Origin: Zanthoxylum bungeanum
Lineage: Eukaryota > Streptophyta > Magnoliopsida > Sapindales > Rutaceae
Length of the DNA stretch: 64,000 bases
Reading direction: 5' to 3'
NCBI GenBank assembly: GCA_019454045.1
Contig: SKCR01033646.1
Location: forward strand, 372,001 to 436,000
Part shown: positions 42,952 to 56,146 of the stretch, piece by piece
Position numbering within the stretch: the stretch's first letter is position 1
Layout of the letters: the number at the start of each line of letters is the position of its first letter
The notes under the pieces: model-generated
Databases searched by the model: none
What the model saw: the letters and a program-made list of their open reading frames with translations, nothing else
What the model was told of the DNA's origin: nothing
Position numbers and translations under genes: made by a program

Positions 42952-44635
42952 TGTTCTTCTTTTAGTGGGATTTCATATTAATTAACAAGCTGACATGTGT
43001 CAGTAATACATTGGTGCTGTCACCTGGGCCGCTATAAATTAGTATAAATAATTGATAAAATCAACCAAGAAGTAATTTTCACTTTTCCCCATATTGTTTT
43101 CGACGATGTCATCAAAAACCCCCGATGTGACGTAACCAAAAATGTCGTCTTGTTCATTTTCAGTAGTGGGATTATCCATGGACGGTGCATAATTAGGTCG
43201 TTAGCAGCACTGATGCAACCTGTAAGAAGAAGACGAATTGTGTAAGCTCTGTCAGCCATTCATTCGTTACCAATTGATATTTTACCGAATTCCTAGTGTC
43301 TACAAGCGGGAGACACACATCCCCTTTATTTAACACAAGGAACGAATACACGACGAAGTTTTTTTTTTGTACGTGTAAGTCGATTTTTTTCAATTATTAA
43401 TATTAAGTAAATAATAAAAATATTTTCCAAAATTTATAAATTAAATCTTAAAAAAATTATAAAATCACCCTTTAAAAAATCATTTGACTTCACATCCCCT
43501 TTAAATGAAAATATGCTTTGCCGGAACGGGGAAATCCCAAAATGCGACACAAGGAACGAATATGACGCTTTGTCTGAACACGCAAGGCAAAGCCTAAAAC
43601 GGTACATATATTTTGAGACTTTCAAATTCGGACAAGGAGACAAAAGCACATCCTCTTCCCCTTATCCAAAAATATCTACGTGACTGGTGCTGGAAGCCTG
43701 ACCCATAATGCATGGCTTGCATGAAAGGGCAACACACATTGGATAAAATAATAACCAAGAAACTTTCTTCACCTCATAAATTTAATTACTTATATTTTTT
43801 TATTTAACCATCCTGAAATGACCCGTTCACAATTGATCGAAATTTAACCAACGGAAAAGTTAAATTGTTTACTTTTAACAGTGAAGGACTCAAGATCAAG
43901 GACACTTGAGTCATTGCAATTGAGTCATGGACCTATTTGATTAAATGGGGAAATTAATACTTACCTGAGAAATCATAAGAGATCAGGGATAATACGAATT
44001 TTATTGTCATAAATAATATATATTCATAAGATAGGAATTCCAAACTACATATGTTAAATATAATATAGGAAAATGAGACTCAATTATATTATAAATTGTC
44101 AAACACTTTAGTCTTTATAATTTTGAAAATATAAGTTTTAATCATGTCATTAAATATTTTTCATTAATTTTGAGTCATTTTTCATCTGATTAGTGTTAAA
44201 TGATTTAAATATCTCCAAAAATGTCTAAAATAATAAAAGCTTATTTCAAAATTAGATGAAAATGTCTCAATTAACAAAAAAAAAAAAAATTAACTGCGGA
44301 AACTAAAGTTTGTATTCTCTAAAACTACATGACTAAAGTTTGTATTTCAGAACTGCATCAGTGATCGAACCGTAATATAAAAAGTTCAATAGGTCACTGG
44401 TTCGACCAGTTGAACCGTGCCGAAAAAATCGACAGAAATAGAGGACCTCATAAAAAATCTTATTTAATAAAAATTATAAAAATATTAAGTTTTAATTTTT
44501 TGTTTTAAAAATATTTTAAAAAAAATGAACTGGTCTAGTCCAGTTCACCGATTTTGACTGATTTTTACCGAATTTGATTAGTTTTTAACATTTGGTCGGA
44601 CTATACTCGATTGGTTCAACCGATCGGACCGGTAT
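42952..44635 (+). repeat. Duplicated segment, copy B (left part)
   Basis: It aligns with copy A 22385-29890 once the copy A insertions are removed. It shows the empty sites for the SINE (about 43163), the hAT (about 43300) and the MITE (about 43340). It contains its own copy of the shared MITE from about 44342. The alignment stops at the LTR inserted at 44636 and resumes at 57941. Confidence 0.88.
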
Positions 44636-46390
44636 TGTCACACCCGTCCCCTTAGGTAGGGTAGGGGTGAGACGGAGACTTGAAACAGACAGAGTTTCCC
44701 CTGTAATATGGACTAATCCTCCAAAAATAAATAAATTTAAAACTGAATAAAAATCCTCATATCAATAGGATCTTCATGATCCAACTCAAAAGAATATTCA
44801 TGTTAAAGTATAAATATTCTCAATATCAAATAAAGGCTCAGTGCCTATATCCAAATAACAATTTCTCTCAAGAATGACATATCTAGAACTATAATCTCAA
44901 AACATAATAAAAACACTATACTGTTGGCACAACCTTTCTTTACTGGCAGGAAATGATGATGAAACAACAGATGAAAAAGAAAGATCTACTAATTTGCTAA
45001 GCCTGAAATGTTAAAGAAAGGGGTAAGCTCACGCTTAGTGCAATGGATCACAGCTTAGTGTCGTGGATAAACAAGTAACAAAGCGGATTGAATAAGTCTT
45101 TCATAATATAAATAAATACATAAAGCTGTAAATCGATATATCAAACATTTACCTGAAATCATAAATCTCATTTCTCATAAAACTCATTTTGCTCAAGAAT
45201 ACTCTGTAATAATAAAGCTGTTTATTCATCTATATGCACACTCTCGTGACAATATGGCAAAGCTGGCAACGTGGGGCATCCCCACGGCAATAACTGGCAT
45301 CCGGAGCAAAAACTGGCAACATAGGAGTACACGGGGTGCATCCTAACATAAAAATCATTTCGAAAACACATGCTCATATATCTCAAATCATGCAAGTTTC
45401 TCATATATCACAAACACATGATTTCAACATAATCAATATTCGATCCATACTTTATACCAAAATATAAAATTTTCTAAAAACAAAATCATTTAATGCATTA
45501 CCTTAAAAATTCATTTAAAAAAACATACATACTATATACTTGGAAAACATCAATGTTACAGGCTTACCACGCACCTGGGAGCTGACTATAGAGAAAAGAA
45601 CTATGCAACATGACTGTACGCGCTTACGGTATCACAATCACCTAAAGAGACAAAGAATTATACGAAAATTAAGATTCGAAGGTCGGTTACTACTCGGAAT
45701 AGTCGGGAAATTACGGAGGAAGACTCGGGACGTCGGAGGGAACAAATTGTTCGGCGCATGTGGTCCACGCGTCACTCGTCCATGCCGCGCGTAGACCTCA
45801 CCCGCCACTGAACAAGGCAAGCGTGAGCACCACACGTCGATCGGAGGCCAAAAATTCTGACGACCGAGTTTGTCTCTCCTCCCAGTTCTATTGCCGCTGA
45901 CGGTTCGTCAATCGGAGTTCCGGATCAATAGAAATCAAGAAAAACCACTAAAAATTTCTTACCGAGATTTCTACGGAAATATGGAGTTTCCCGCGATGAA
46001 GCTACCACCAAAATAATTCTCTCGTCAAAATCTACGCTTTTCCTCAAAGACCTGGTAAAAAACGACTCTGAATCGGACGGATCGGGACCAAAATCCTCTC
46101 TTTTCTCTCTTTTTTTCTTTCTTTTTCTCTCTTTTCTCTCTCTCCCACGCCTGCTCTCTTTCACTCGCGGCCGCTGTGGTTTTGCAAATAATGAAAAGCC
46201 AATTAGGTTTTCCTTTTTCTTTTTATTTTATAATATAAGGCATTATCAATTATCTCTCTAAGCTTGTCCCTTTTAATTTTTAATTCCAACTTTTTACAAA
46301 CTTAACAATTTAACCCCTAAATTTCAAATACACCCAATTTAATAAATTAAAATATTGGTATAAAAAATAAATTGGGGGTGTTGTTTTACA
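44636..46390 (-). repeat. 3' LTR of the small-interior element
   Basis: Pairs with 56147-57935. A short minus-strand open frame (45925-46164) is also open in the partner LTR (57457-57699), with similar charged sequence. Confidence 0.87.
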
Positions 46391-46572
46391 ACTCTCTCAC
46401 TCTTAAAAGAAATTTTATCCTCGAAATTCACATACCTGAGGCAAGCGAATCTTCTAACTAAGAGGAATATGGTTCCCTTCAAAAGGTTCCCCGGCATCAG
46501 AATTAACCTCCTATTAACTAGAGATTCCCTAGAAGGTTGGCCAACATCTGCTATCCTATGAGTACAGACTCG
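46391..46572 (-). other. 3' part of the small interior
   Basis: It holds the GAATTTCGAGGATAAAATTTC type 3' leader, and nothing coding. Confidence 0.6.
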
Positions 46573-46577
46573 AACTG

Positions 46578-49198
46578 TGTTGGGGTTGGTGTTTAGAGCG
46601 CCAATACGGACCGTATTTATGTCTGATTCATGAATACGAACACCCCCTTATTCCATAATATTACTTATTTATGGTTGCACCTCTTGTTCTTATATACGTA
46701 TTCGATCTGATTAGTGATTACGATTAGATTGAAACTAAATGTGGTTTAGTGATATGTATATATTAGACAAAGGCCCGATAATATATAATGCAGTACACAG
46801 TTACAAAGTTAGTTTGTAATTGACATTGGGATATGTCACTGCTATATGAATATTATCAAACATAGTTCCTGGTCAAGATTTGCTAACACGGGTCGGTTAG
46901 TCAAATCCGTTGAGACCAGTACATGTCGTATATCGAGACTTGGTCCGATGGTTTATCCCAATGAACCATGAGTCTATGGAGACTCGTATAGACGTGTAGG
47001 TGTTTATAATGGATAAACATTGAACGGCTCACCGAAGATTCTTAATGGATGGTACACCAACGTCAATAAGAATCTTCTCGGGTTGAGTAGCATAGTGGTC
47101 ATTCGACTTGAGACACCACTGTGGATGTATGAGACATCCTCCACAATTAGATGGCAGTCACGTCACCGATCTATTTAGATCAGACCTCCGCCTGTTCGTT
47201 GGGTGTGGATCGATCCTCAGGATATCTGTGTGTGTCAAGATAGGATCCGTCAGTTCTGTGTACAGAGCATAGGTAGTCCATATAATTAGCAGTCTGTTAA
47301 ATCTGTGGCCACAGTATACATCGGAAGTAAGTTCCGAGTGTTATTTAAAGATTGCTAATAGATAGTCGACGACGAGATAATACCTATAGAGATTTGACGT
47401 TTACATCTATATCTCTGGGATTATCTGGATACCTGTGACGGAGGGATTATACGTATGCAATGACCTCGACCTGTATGATTCAGCTAGTTTATCCGTGATC
47501 GTCATAATCTACGGGTGGATAGATTATGGACATGAAATTGGATTTCATGACGGATATACCTGAATCTAGAGAGTCTCAATAATGAAACATACTCGTAGAG
47601 CACTAGAGCAACATTTATGAATAATGATGATTATTTATAAATCGTTTAATCGTTAAACGAAAAAATACATGCGAAGGGCCGAACCGTCATTTCCTAATTA
47701 ATGTGTATTTGTATTTAATATATGATATTATTAAATACACATTAATAAATAGTCAAATAAAGGTATTTGACATATATCATCAATATATGTATTTGAGATA
47801 TTTAAAGTAAATATAATACATATATTGATAAATTTGTATTTAATTAATTATTTAATTATTTAATTGTTAAATGATTAATATAATTAAAATAAAATATATC
47901 ACCAAATGATAAAGTTAGGAAATGATTATAAATGTAAATGTTTGACTTTACATTAAAGGAAAAGGTTGTCAAATTGATTTTGACTTCTTAAGATATTTGT
48001 TCAAAATTGTTTGAAAAATAAAAATATCTTTTTCCTTTATTTTCTATTAATTTCGGCCAATACACTTAAATATAAGAGTTATATTTTTCTTAGTTGCATT
48101 TTTTGACTTAATATAAATATCTATAAAGTGTTATTTAGATATTTTATCAAGTTGTTTAAATGAAATTCAAATGAAATTGAAATTAATATTTCTTGTATAT
48201 GTCTTTGCCAAATTCGGCCAAGGCCTTTGTGATGCAAGTATATATTGTTTTTCATTTCATTTTGGTATCTAACCTAATACACTTAAACCAAAAACTCCAT
48301 TAAAGGAAGGCAAGAATGCTAGAGAGAAAAGAAAGAAAAATCAAGAAAAGCTTGGAAAATAGTAAGTATTTCCAACTTCCATTAGAGAGTAATTTGTTCC
48401 TCTTATTGTGGGCAACATCTTGTGATGTTCTTGAGTTTTTATATCTTTATTCTTTGTATTTTTGATGGATAAAAGTTTGGTGAAAGTGTTGAGCATGTAT
48501 AATGGAGAAAGCTTGTGACTAGTGTAGTTATAAGTATTCTTTTATGGTTTTGGAAACCTTGTTGCTAATCTAGAGTTGTTGACCCACTCTTAGATGACCT
48601 AGATTTGATCTTGAGTTGTTTCATTATGTTGAGACTTTGATTGGATGGAAGAAAGATGATTGAAGTGTTGGATTTAACCAATTTGGTCTAATTTGTCCAA
48701 TTTGATGAAATTGAAAAATTAGGGTTCATGACCAATTCCAAATTTGGGGATTTTCATATATGTTGTGTATTTGTGTGTGTATATGATGCATATAAAGTTT
48801 CATGTTCATTGGATTACATCTTGATGTGTTTTAATGCATGAAATGACAAAGTGCACACTTTGGCACCAAGGTGGTGCATTCGGCCAAGAGTTGGATATTT
48901 GGGGATTTGATGTTTTGGTGTTTTGATGTTTTGAACATGCTAAGTTCATCTTAGAAATGATTTAGAATCATTCAAAATTGATTGATCAATTTCGGACTAA
49001 AATGGACAAAATACCAATGTAAGGGTAATTCGGTAAATTCACTTAAATATGATTTATTTGAATTTCATTTCATAATTTATTATTGGATAATTAAATAAAT
49101 ATGTTTATTTAATTAATCCGAGAAAAGTTTTGAAATCGGAAAATTTGATTTTCCATCGCTTCCGCTGCGTTACCGGATTTAGCCCTTAAAACCCTACA
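46578..49198 (+). repeat. 5' LTR of the copia-like element (2621 bp)
   Basis: TGTTGGGGTTGG to CCCTACA. Almost the same as 53385-56000 with small indels, several in T or A runs. Confidence 0.92.
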
Positions 49199-49201
49199 AA
49201 A

Positions 49202-49213
49202 TGGTATCAGAGC
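49202..49213 (+). other. Primer binding site of the copia-like element
   Basis: TGGTATCAGAGC, three bases after the LTR, perfect match to the usual initiator-methionine tRNA complement. Confidence 0.9.
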
Positions 49214-52200
49214 GAGTCTGATTCTAGGCCTCCATAAATGATTAGCTTGTTTTATTCAATGTTTAATCATGTTTTCTTGACTTTATACATGCATGTTATA
49301 ATCTAATTTGATTAGATTTAGGGTTTATGACACTTAATGGAATATCCCCGCTTAATAAGGTTTTAAAGTAACTAGTATTTGGAATACTTGTTTCTTGGTC
49401 CGTCTTGTCAATACGGTTTATAAATATCTTTTCGTTGACTACATCCGAGACCGTGCCTCTGCTGTGAGGGTGTAGCTGATAGAAATTTATTTATGCCGAA
49501 TGTATATTAGATACTAGATAAATTCAAGCGAAAGCGGAATCCTGAACGTGCCCTAGCTGTCAGGGTTACGCAAGTAACTTGAGTTTATCATTGACGAGTT
49601 TAACCTTGGTACGTCTCTTTGGGGCCTGCCTTCGCAGCGACAACGAGAAACGGCCAGGACCAGAACCTCGGAGTCACTAGTGAGTGATTGACAATTAGTT
49701 GTCTACCTGTGAATATACGTAGGCGAGACCGTGCCTCTGCTGTGAGTCGAAATATATTCATGGGGTCCTCTTCCCATTATGGAATTCGATTTAATTATTG
49801 AATTCTCGTCTTTCCGTTGGGGATTACGGCATTACGTAAAAATAGTGGGAGGCACTGCTAAGTTTAAAATATTCCATAACTTAGGCAGTGTATGTTATTA
49901 TGGAAATTGCCGCTTGTTGTTTCCTTATTCTATAGTAGATAGAATTAAACTTTTATTTACTGCACACATATTTTGATATGTTATCTGACTAGACTCTTGG
50001 TTGCAGTTATTCTAGAATAGGTTCTAGATACTATAGACTAGGATATTATTAGATTAGTCTAAACCATCGGGAACTGTTGTTCCGATTTTCTTGAAAAATA
50101 AAGATGGTTAATGACTTAGTTTCTAAGTCATGATAGATAATCTAGATAGATATCCCTTTAGGATATAATACTTTAGAGAGAATAGTTTCTTATGCAGTAA
50201 GAATTGACTTGAATTAGTTCATGTCTCGAGATTCTTGACTGGCATTAAGAAAGCCTATTAGGTATTGTTTATCTAGTAATGACGTTTCTAAGCTTTAATT
50301 ACCTTTAGAGGTAATGTGTCCGACACAATTTGCTAATCAGTTATTTACAATTGTTGTGAATAGTTGAATGCAAATAGTAAAGCTAAAGAAATGAGATGCG
50401 TATATTGTGTATAGAAAATATCGATTTTCACAATACTACAACTATAGGTATTGGATACCAGATCTCCCGTCTAGTTATTTGAAATATTGGTTAACGATTG
50501 TTTTGATATTTGATATCGGAACTTGCGACTATTGGATAGTCACTTGTTCTTTATAAACAATTGTTACATATTTTATAATAACTAGTAGTGTCATTGACGT
50601 AGAGATAAACATTAAGAGAAATTATTCGGTAAAGTAAATAATTTAGAACGGTGCTTTAAGAGTTTAATCACTGAAGCATTAGATGCTTATTCCGTATGGT
50701 AAAAGATGGTTTGATACTAGATCACACCACATATCCTTATCCATTTAATGAATATTGTATTCAGGAAGGTGATTAAGATCTCGTTTAACCAATGATTGTC
50801 ATTGGACCACCAAATTTATTTAACTGATACATTGGATGTATGTAGTTTAATAAATAATAATTGCTTAAGGTAGTTTTCTTTATTCGTAACTTAGTTGATG
50901 AATTGTCATAACTTAGTTACGTGTTTCTGAAGGAACACATATTGAAAGTCTTGAAAGTATCAAGAACTTTCAATCTGTTCTGATGAAACGAAGATTGAAC
51001 ATTTTTGACTTGTTCAAATATATTCAATCTGAATTTTGAAAACTTGATCCTTAAAATTCATTACATGTCTTTGAACTGTTCAAAGATCTTTGATACGATC
51101 AAACGTGGAATTTAAAGCAATTAGTTCTAAGGTTATTTAGTGAATATGATTCATATTCAATATTGTTCTTCCACGATTCCATCTTGATGAAATTGAGCAG
51201 TGGGAGCAATCGAATCTTATATGATTTGATTCGTTTGATATTGAATGTTACCGAATTAGTTTCAATACTCTTGGGGTTATGCTCCAGTAACACTAATTCA
51301 TCTCTTTAATTAATGTTCCATTAATTTCTACAGTTACATATATGATATGTATAGGTAGAAAATCTGAATCTTGAAAAGTTTAAGATTTGAATGTTTCTTT
51401 TATATAATAGTTATATAATGGAAATTACTTACACCTAAGAGGTATAAGTAAAAAGTTTATCGTTTATTCTGTTTAATAGAATATTGTATTCTATTTAATA
51501 GAATATCTTTCCTACGATTCTAAGTAATAAAATCGTTTTATTACTTGGTGTGTAACATCAGATGTTAACTATTGTAGAAAAGACTTGACTTATTGAAGTC
51601 AAATGTGAGAATGATAAATTATAAATGGAACTACGTAATTAATAAGATTGAAACAACCCTTATACATCTTCCGTACAAGTCCAATAGGATAACAGAATCA
51701 TTCACGAGTATTTGATACTTAATGGTTCCGTTGTTTTCTTACTGAAGAAAAATTATCCTATAATTATAATGGAAGCGATATTTGATATCGATTCTGGAAG
51801 TTCACCATTGAACCATAGATCTAAGATTGTTCATAGCTTACTACGATCAAGTTTTGAACTTGATTAAGCTTTCATTATGAATTAGTTCATGATATGTGCT
51901 AATTGTTTGCGCAGCGAAAGCATTGTGAGCTTATTAAAGGTTTGACCTTTACAGTATGACAGTGAGAAAAGTTATACTCAGCAATCTATTGTAGATTCTG
52001 AGAAAACTTATCTCTAGTCACACTAATGAACAATTAAAGATATATTGGTTAATGTTGATTATAAACTGTATATTTTAGCTAAAGAATGCAAAGTGGCGTT
52101 TTGGATGACTTATTCAGATAAGAGATCGTTGTGATTTCCTTATTTGAAGAGTTCATTCTGAAATGGCCCTAGAGTTTGTGTTCTGCTGAGATCGCAGTTT

Positions 52201-53370
52201 AGTGTGCTAGCTTATAGAGCCTATTGTAGACTCAGATAAGTCTTCCGAAAATATGTGTTCTCTTTTTTGATATCGTCAGATTGTCTGATCTTGTCAAAGT
52301 ATAGAGAATACACATGTGATTAGAAGGGTTAGTGGGAGCGTACATATTACTTTCTAGTGTTATATATCTTAACGACATTGTCATTATTATAGTAATAATG
52401 AGATGTTTGTGAGGTAAAAGATTTACCTAAGTCTTATTTACTCCGTGAAAGCAGTGGGAGTAGTCTTTGTTATATTCGATATAAAGTTTTATATAAGATA
52501 TAAAACCAAGAGAATTGTGAGATACTCCTATTATTCGTACATTAGATATGATCTAATAAAGGACATAACTAGGCTATCTGTATGACAGTTAGTATAACTG
52601 TTGGACAGTTATTGTGTGTCTTATATAAAGTATTCATTTTTCGTAAATGATGATTCCTTTTTTCGAAAGAGATATTGATTAGAATGTCTAATCAATCTTA
52701 TGTATCATTTGATGATGACATAATAAATACTTTATAATGTGCGAATGTAGATATTAATTTAATCGTAATTGTTACGAGTTATTTTGACATCCTATAGACC
52801 ATATGATGGATCTTGAAACACGTTCTTTGTGATCTTTGAGATATTAAGAACGAGTTTCTAATTCATGGAGAATATAGTCTGCAACCATTAGGGTCATATT
52901 AGTTTTGAGACTAATTATGACGTTAGACAGTCTACGTCATAAAGAGTCACAAAAGATGCAGTGGGAGTGTCACGAAGGATTCTACTTAACTGAGTAGAAT
53001 AGATGCAACTTATGAAGTATAGACTTATGAAGTTGCATAGTGACCTTATAAATTAGAAGTTTTAAATTGGTGTTGTGCTTGCGGTTGTCCTCATAGTATT
53101 TTGGATTTGATCCTTAAATACTTGGACAACTCAGTAGCTGTAGCACAATACTGATGTAGCATCAGTGTCACATTAATGTATAATTTAGATTCTATAAAAT
53201 ATGAATGATGCTTACAATGGGAAACGATGGAGTTTGTTTGACAAACTCAATATGTCATAGCAGACTTGTTTTTTGTTGCCTACCTCTTAAGTACTGGGTG
53301 AGCTTTTGAGGGCCATGTGCATACGATGCACATTGAGATGAGTATATGATACCGTGGATTGGCACTAGAG
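49214..53370 (+). other. Non-coding interior of the copia-like element
   Basis: No protein family recognised on either strand over about 4.1 kb. Near the start, CCGTGCCTCTGCTGTGAG recurs (about 49451 and 49728). AGTGGGAG, the core of the copia polypurine tract, occurs at about 51203, 52330, 52451 and 52960 as well as at the true tract (53373). The wording is T-rich with short direct repeats. It could be a decayed coding region or an unrelated filler. Confidence 0.7.
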
Positions 53371-53384
53371 CAAGTGGGAGAAAT
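53371..53384 (+). other. Polypurine tract of the copia-like element
   Basis: CAAGTGGGAGAAAT ends right before the LTR start at 53385; copia elements commonly show AAGTGGGAGA here. Confidence 0.8.
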
Positions 53385-56000
53385 TGTTGGGGTTGGTGCT
53401 TAGAGCGCCAATCCGGACCGTATTTATGTCTGATTCATGAATACGAACATCCCCTTATTCCATAATATTACTTATTTATGGTTGCACCTCTTGTTCTTAT
53501 ATACGTATTCGATCTGATTGATTACGATTAGATTGAAACTAAATGTGGTTTAGTGATATGTATATATTAGACAAAGGCCCGATAATATATAATGCAGTAC
53601 ACAGTTACAAAGTTAGTTTGTAATTGACATTGGGAGTGTCACTGCTATATGAATATTATCAAACATAGTTCCTGGTCAAGATTTGCTAACACGGGTCGGT
53701 TAGTCAAATCCGTTGAGACCAGTACATGTCGTATATCGAGACTTGGTCCGATGGTTTATCCCAATGAACCATGAGTCTATGGAGACTCGTATAGACGTGT
53801 AGGTGTTTATAGTGGATAAACACTGAACGGCTCACCGAAGATTCTTAATGGATGGTACACCAACGTCAATAAGAATCTTCTCGGGTTGAGTAGCATAGTG
53901 GTCCTTCGACTTGAGACACCACTGTGGATGTATGAGACATCCTCCACATTAGATGGCAGTCACGTCACCGATCTATTTAGATCAGACCTCCGCCTGTTCG
54001 TTGGGTGTGGATCGATCCTCAGGATATCCTGTGTGTGTCAAGATAGGATCCGTCAGTTCTGTGTACAGACGCATAGGTAGTCCATATATAATTAGCAGTC
54101 TGTTAAATCTGTGGCCACAGTATACATCGGAAGTAAGTTCCGAGTGTTATTTAAAGATTGCTAATAGATACGTCGACGAGATAATACCTATAGAGATTTG
54201 ACGTTTACATCTATATCTCTGGGATTATCTGGATACCTGTGACGGAGGGATTATACGTATGCAATGACCTCGACCTGTATGATTCAGCTAGTTTATCTGT
54301 GATCGTCATAATCTACGGGTGGATAGATTATGGACATGAAATTGGATTTCGTGACGGATATACCTGAATCTAGAGAGTCTCAATAATGAAACATACTCGT
54401 AGAGCACTAGAGCAACATTTATGAATAATGATGATTATTTATAAATCGTTTAATCGTTAAACGAAAAATACATGCGAAGGGCCGAACCGTCATTTCCTAA
54501 TTAATGTGTATTTGTATTTAATATATGATATTATTAATACACATTAATAAATAGTCAAATAAAGGTATTTGACATATATCATCAATATATGTATTTGATA
54601 TATTTAAAGTAAATATAATACATATATTTGATAAATTTGTATTGAATTAATTATTTAATTATTTAATTGTTAAATGATTAATATAATTAAAATATAAATA
54701 TATCACCAAATGATAAAGTTAGGAAATGATTATAAATGTAAAGTTTGACTTTACATTAAAGGAAAAGGTTGTCAAATTGATTTTGACTTCTTAAGATATT
54801 TGTTCAAAATTGTTTGAAAAATAAAAATATCTTTCCTTTATTTCTTTATAATTTCGGCCAATACACTAAATATAAGAGTTATATTTTTCTTAGTTGCATT
54901 TTTTGACTAAATATAAATATCTATAAAGTGTTATTTAGATATTTTATCAAGTTGATTAATGAAATTCAAATGAAATTGAAATTAATATTTCTTGTATATG
55001 TCTTTGCCAAATTCGGCCAAGGCCTTGTGATGCAAGTATATATGTTTTTCATTTCATTTTGGTATCTAACCTAATACACTTTAACCAAAACTCCATTAAA
55101 GGAAAGAAAGAGAATGCTAGAGAGAAAAGAAAGAAAAATCAAGAAAAGCTTGGAAAATAGTAAGTGTTTCCAACCTTCCATTAGAGAGTAATTGTTCCTC
55201 TTATTGTGGGCAACATCTTGTGATGTTCTTGAGTTTTTATATTCTTTATTCTTTGTATTTTTGATGGATAAAAGTTTGGTGAAAGTGTTGAGCATGTATA
55301 ATGGAGAAAGCTTGTGACTAGTATGTAGTTATAAGTATTCTTTTATGGTTTTGGAAACCTTGTTGCTAATCTAGAGTTGTTGACCCACTCTTAGATGACC
55401 TAGATTTGATATTGAGTTGTTTCATTATGTTGAGACTTGATTGGATGGAAGAAAGATGATTGAAGTGTTGGATTTAACCAATTTGGTCTAATTTGTTCAA
55501 TTTGATGAAATTGAAAAATTAGGGTTCATGACCAATTCCAAATTTGGGGATTTTCATATATGTTGTGTATTTGGTGTGTATATGATGCATATAAAGTTTC
55601 ATGTTCATTGGATTACATCTTGATGTGTTTTAATGCATGAAATGACAAAGTGCACACTTTGGCACCAAGGTGGTGCATTCGGCCAAGAGTTGGATTATTG
55701 GGGATTTTGATTGTTTTGGTGTTTTGATGTTTTGAACATGCTAAGTTCATCTTAGAAATGATTTAGAATCATTCAAAATTGATTGATCAATTTCGGACTA
55801 AAATGGACAAAGTACCAAGTATAGGGTAATTCGGTAAATTCACTTAAATATGATTATTTGAATTTCATTTCATAATTTGATTATTGGATGATTAAATAAA
55901 TATGTTTATTTAATTAATCCGAGAAAAGTTTTGAAATCGGAAAATTTGATTTTCCACCGCTTCCGCTGCGTTACCGGATTTAGCCCCTAAAACCCCTACA
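53385..56000 (+). repeat. 3' LTR of the copia-like element (2616 bp)
   Basis: Pairs with 46578-49198. Confidence 0.92.
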
Positions 56001-56005
56001 AACTG

Positions 56006-56146
56006 AACCTCAAACTCCTAGACGCGGAGGGCATCTAAAAAAACACATGAAAAGATGTCAACCCGCTCTAAAAAGAATAGAGTAAACAATTAAGAAAAAT
56101 AAATGTCTACAGAATCTATGAACCTAGCGCTCTGATACCATTACAA
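56006..56146 (-). other. 5' part of the small interior, with PBS
   Basis: It contains TGGTATCAGAGCGC at 56127-56140 (minus) six bases inside the 5' LTR. No coding. Confidence 0.8.

Larger units (their letters stand above)
46578..56000 (+). mobile_element. Copia-like LTR element without coding capacity (9.4 kb)
   Basis: TSD AACTG is perfect (46573-46577 and 56001-56005). LTRs of 2621 and 2616 bp (46578-49198 and 53385-56000) are nearly identical apart from small gaps, so the insertion is young. The PBS TGGTATCAGAGC (49202-49213) and the PPT-like CAAGTGGGAGAAAT before the right LTR are of the copia type. The 4.2-kb interior has no recognisable gag, protease, integrase or RT; the longest frames are short. 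It is nested in the small-interior gypsy-like element, which is nested in copy B. Confidence 0.9.
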
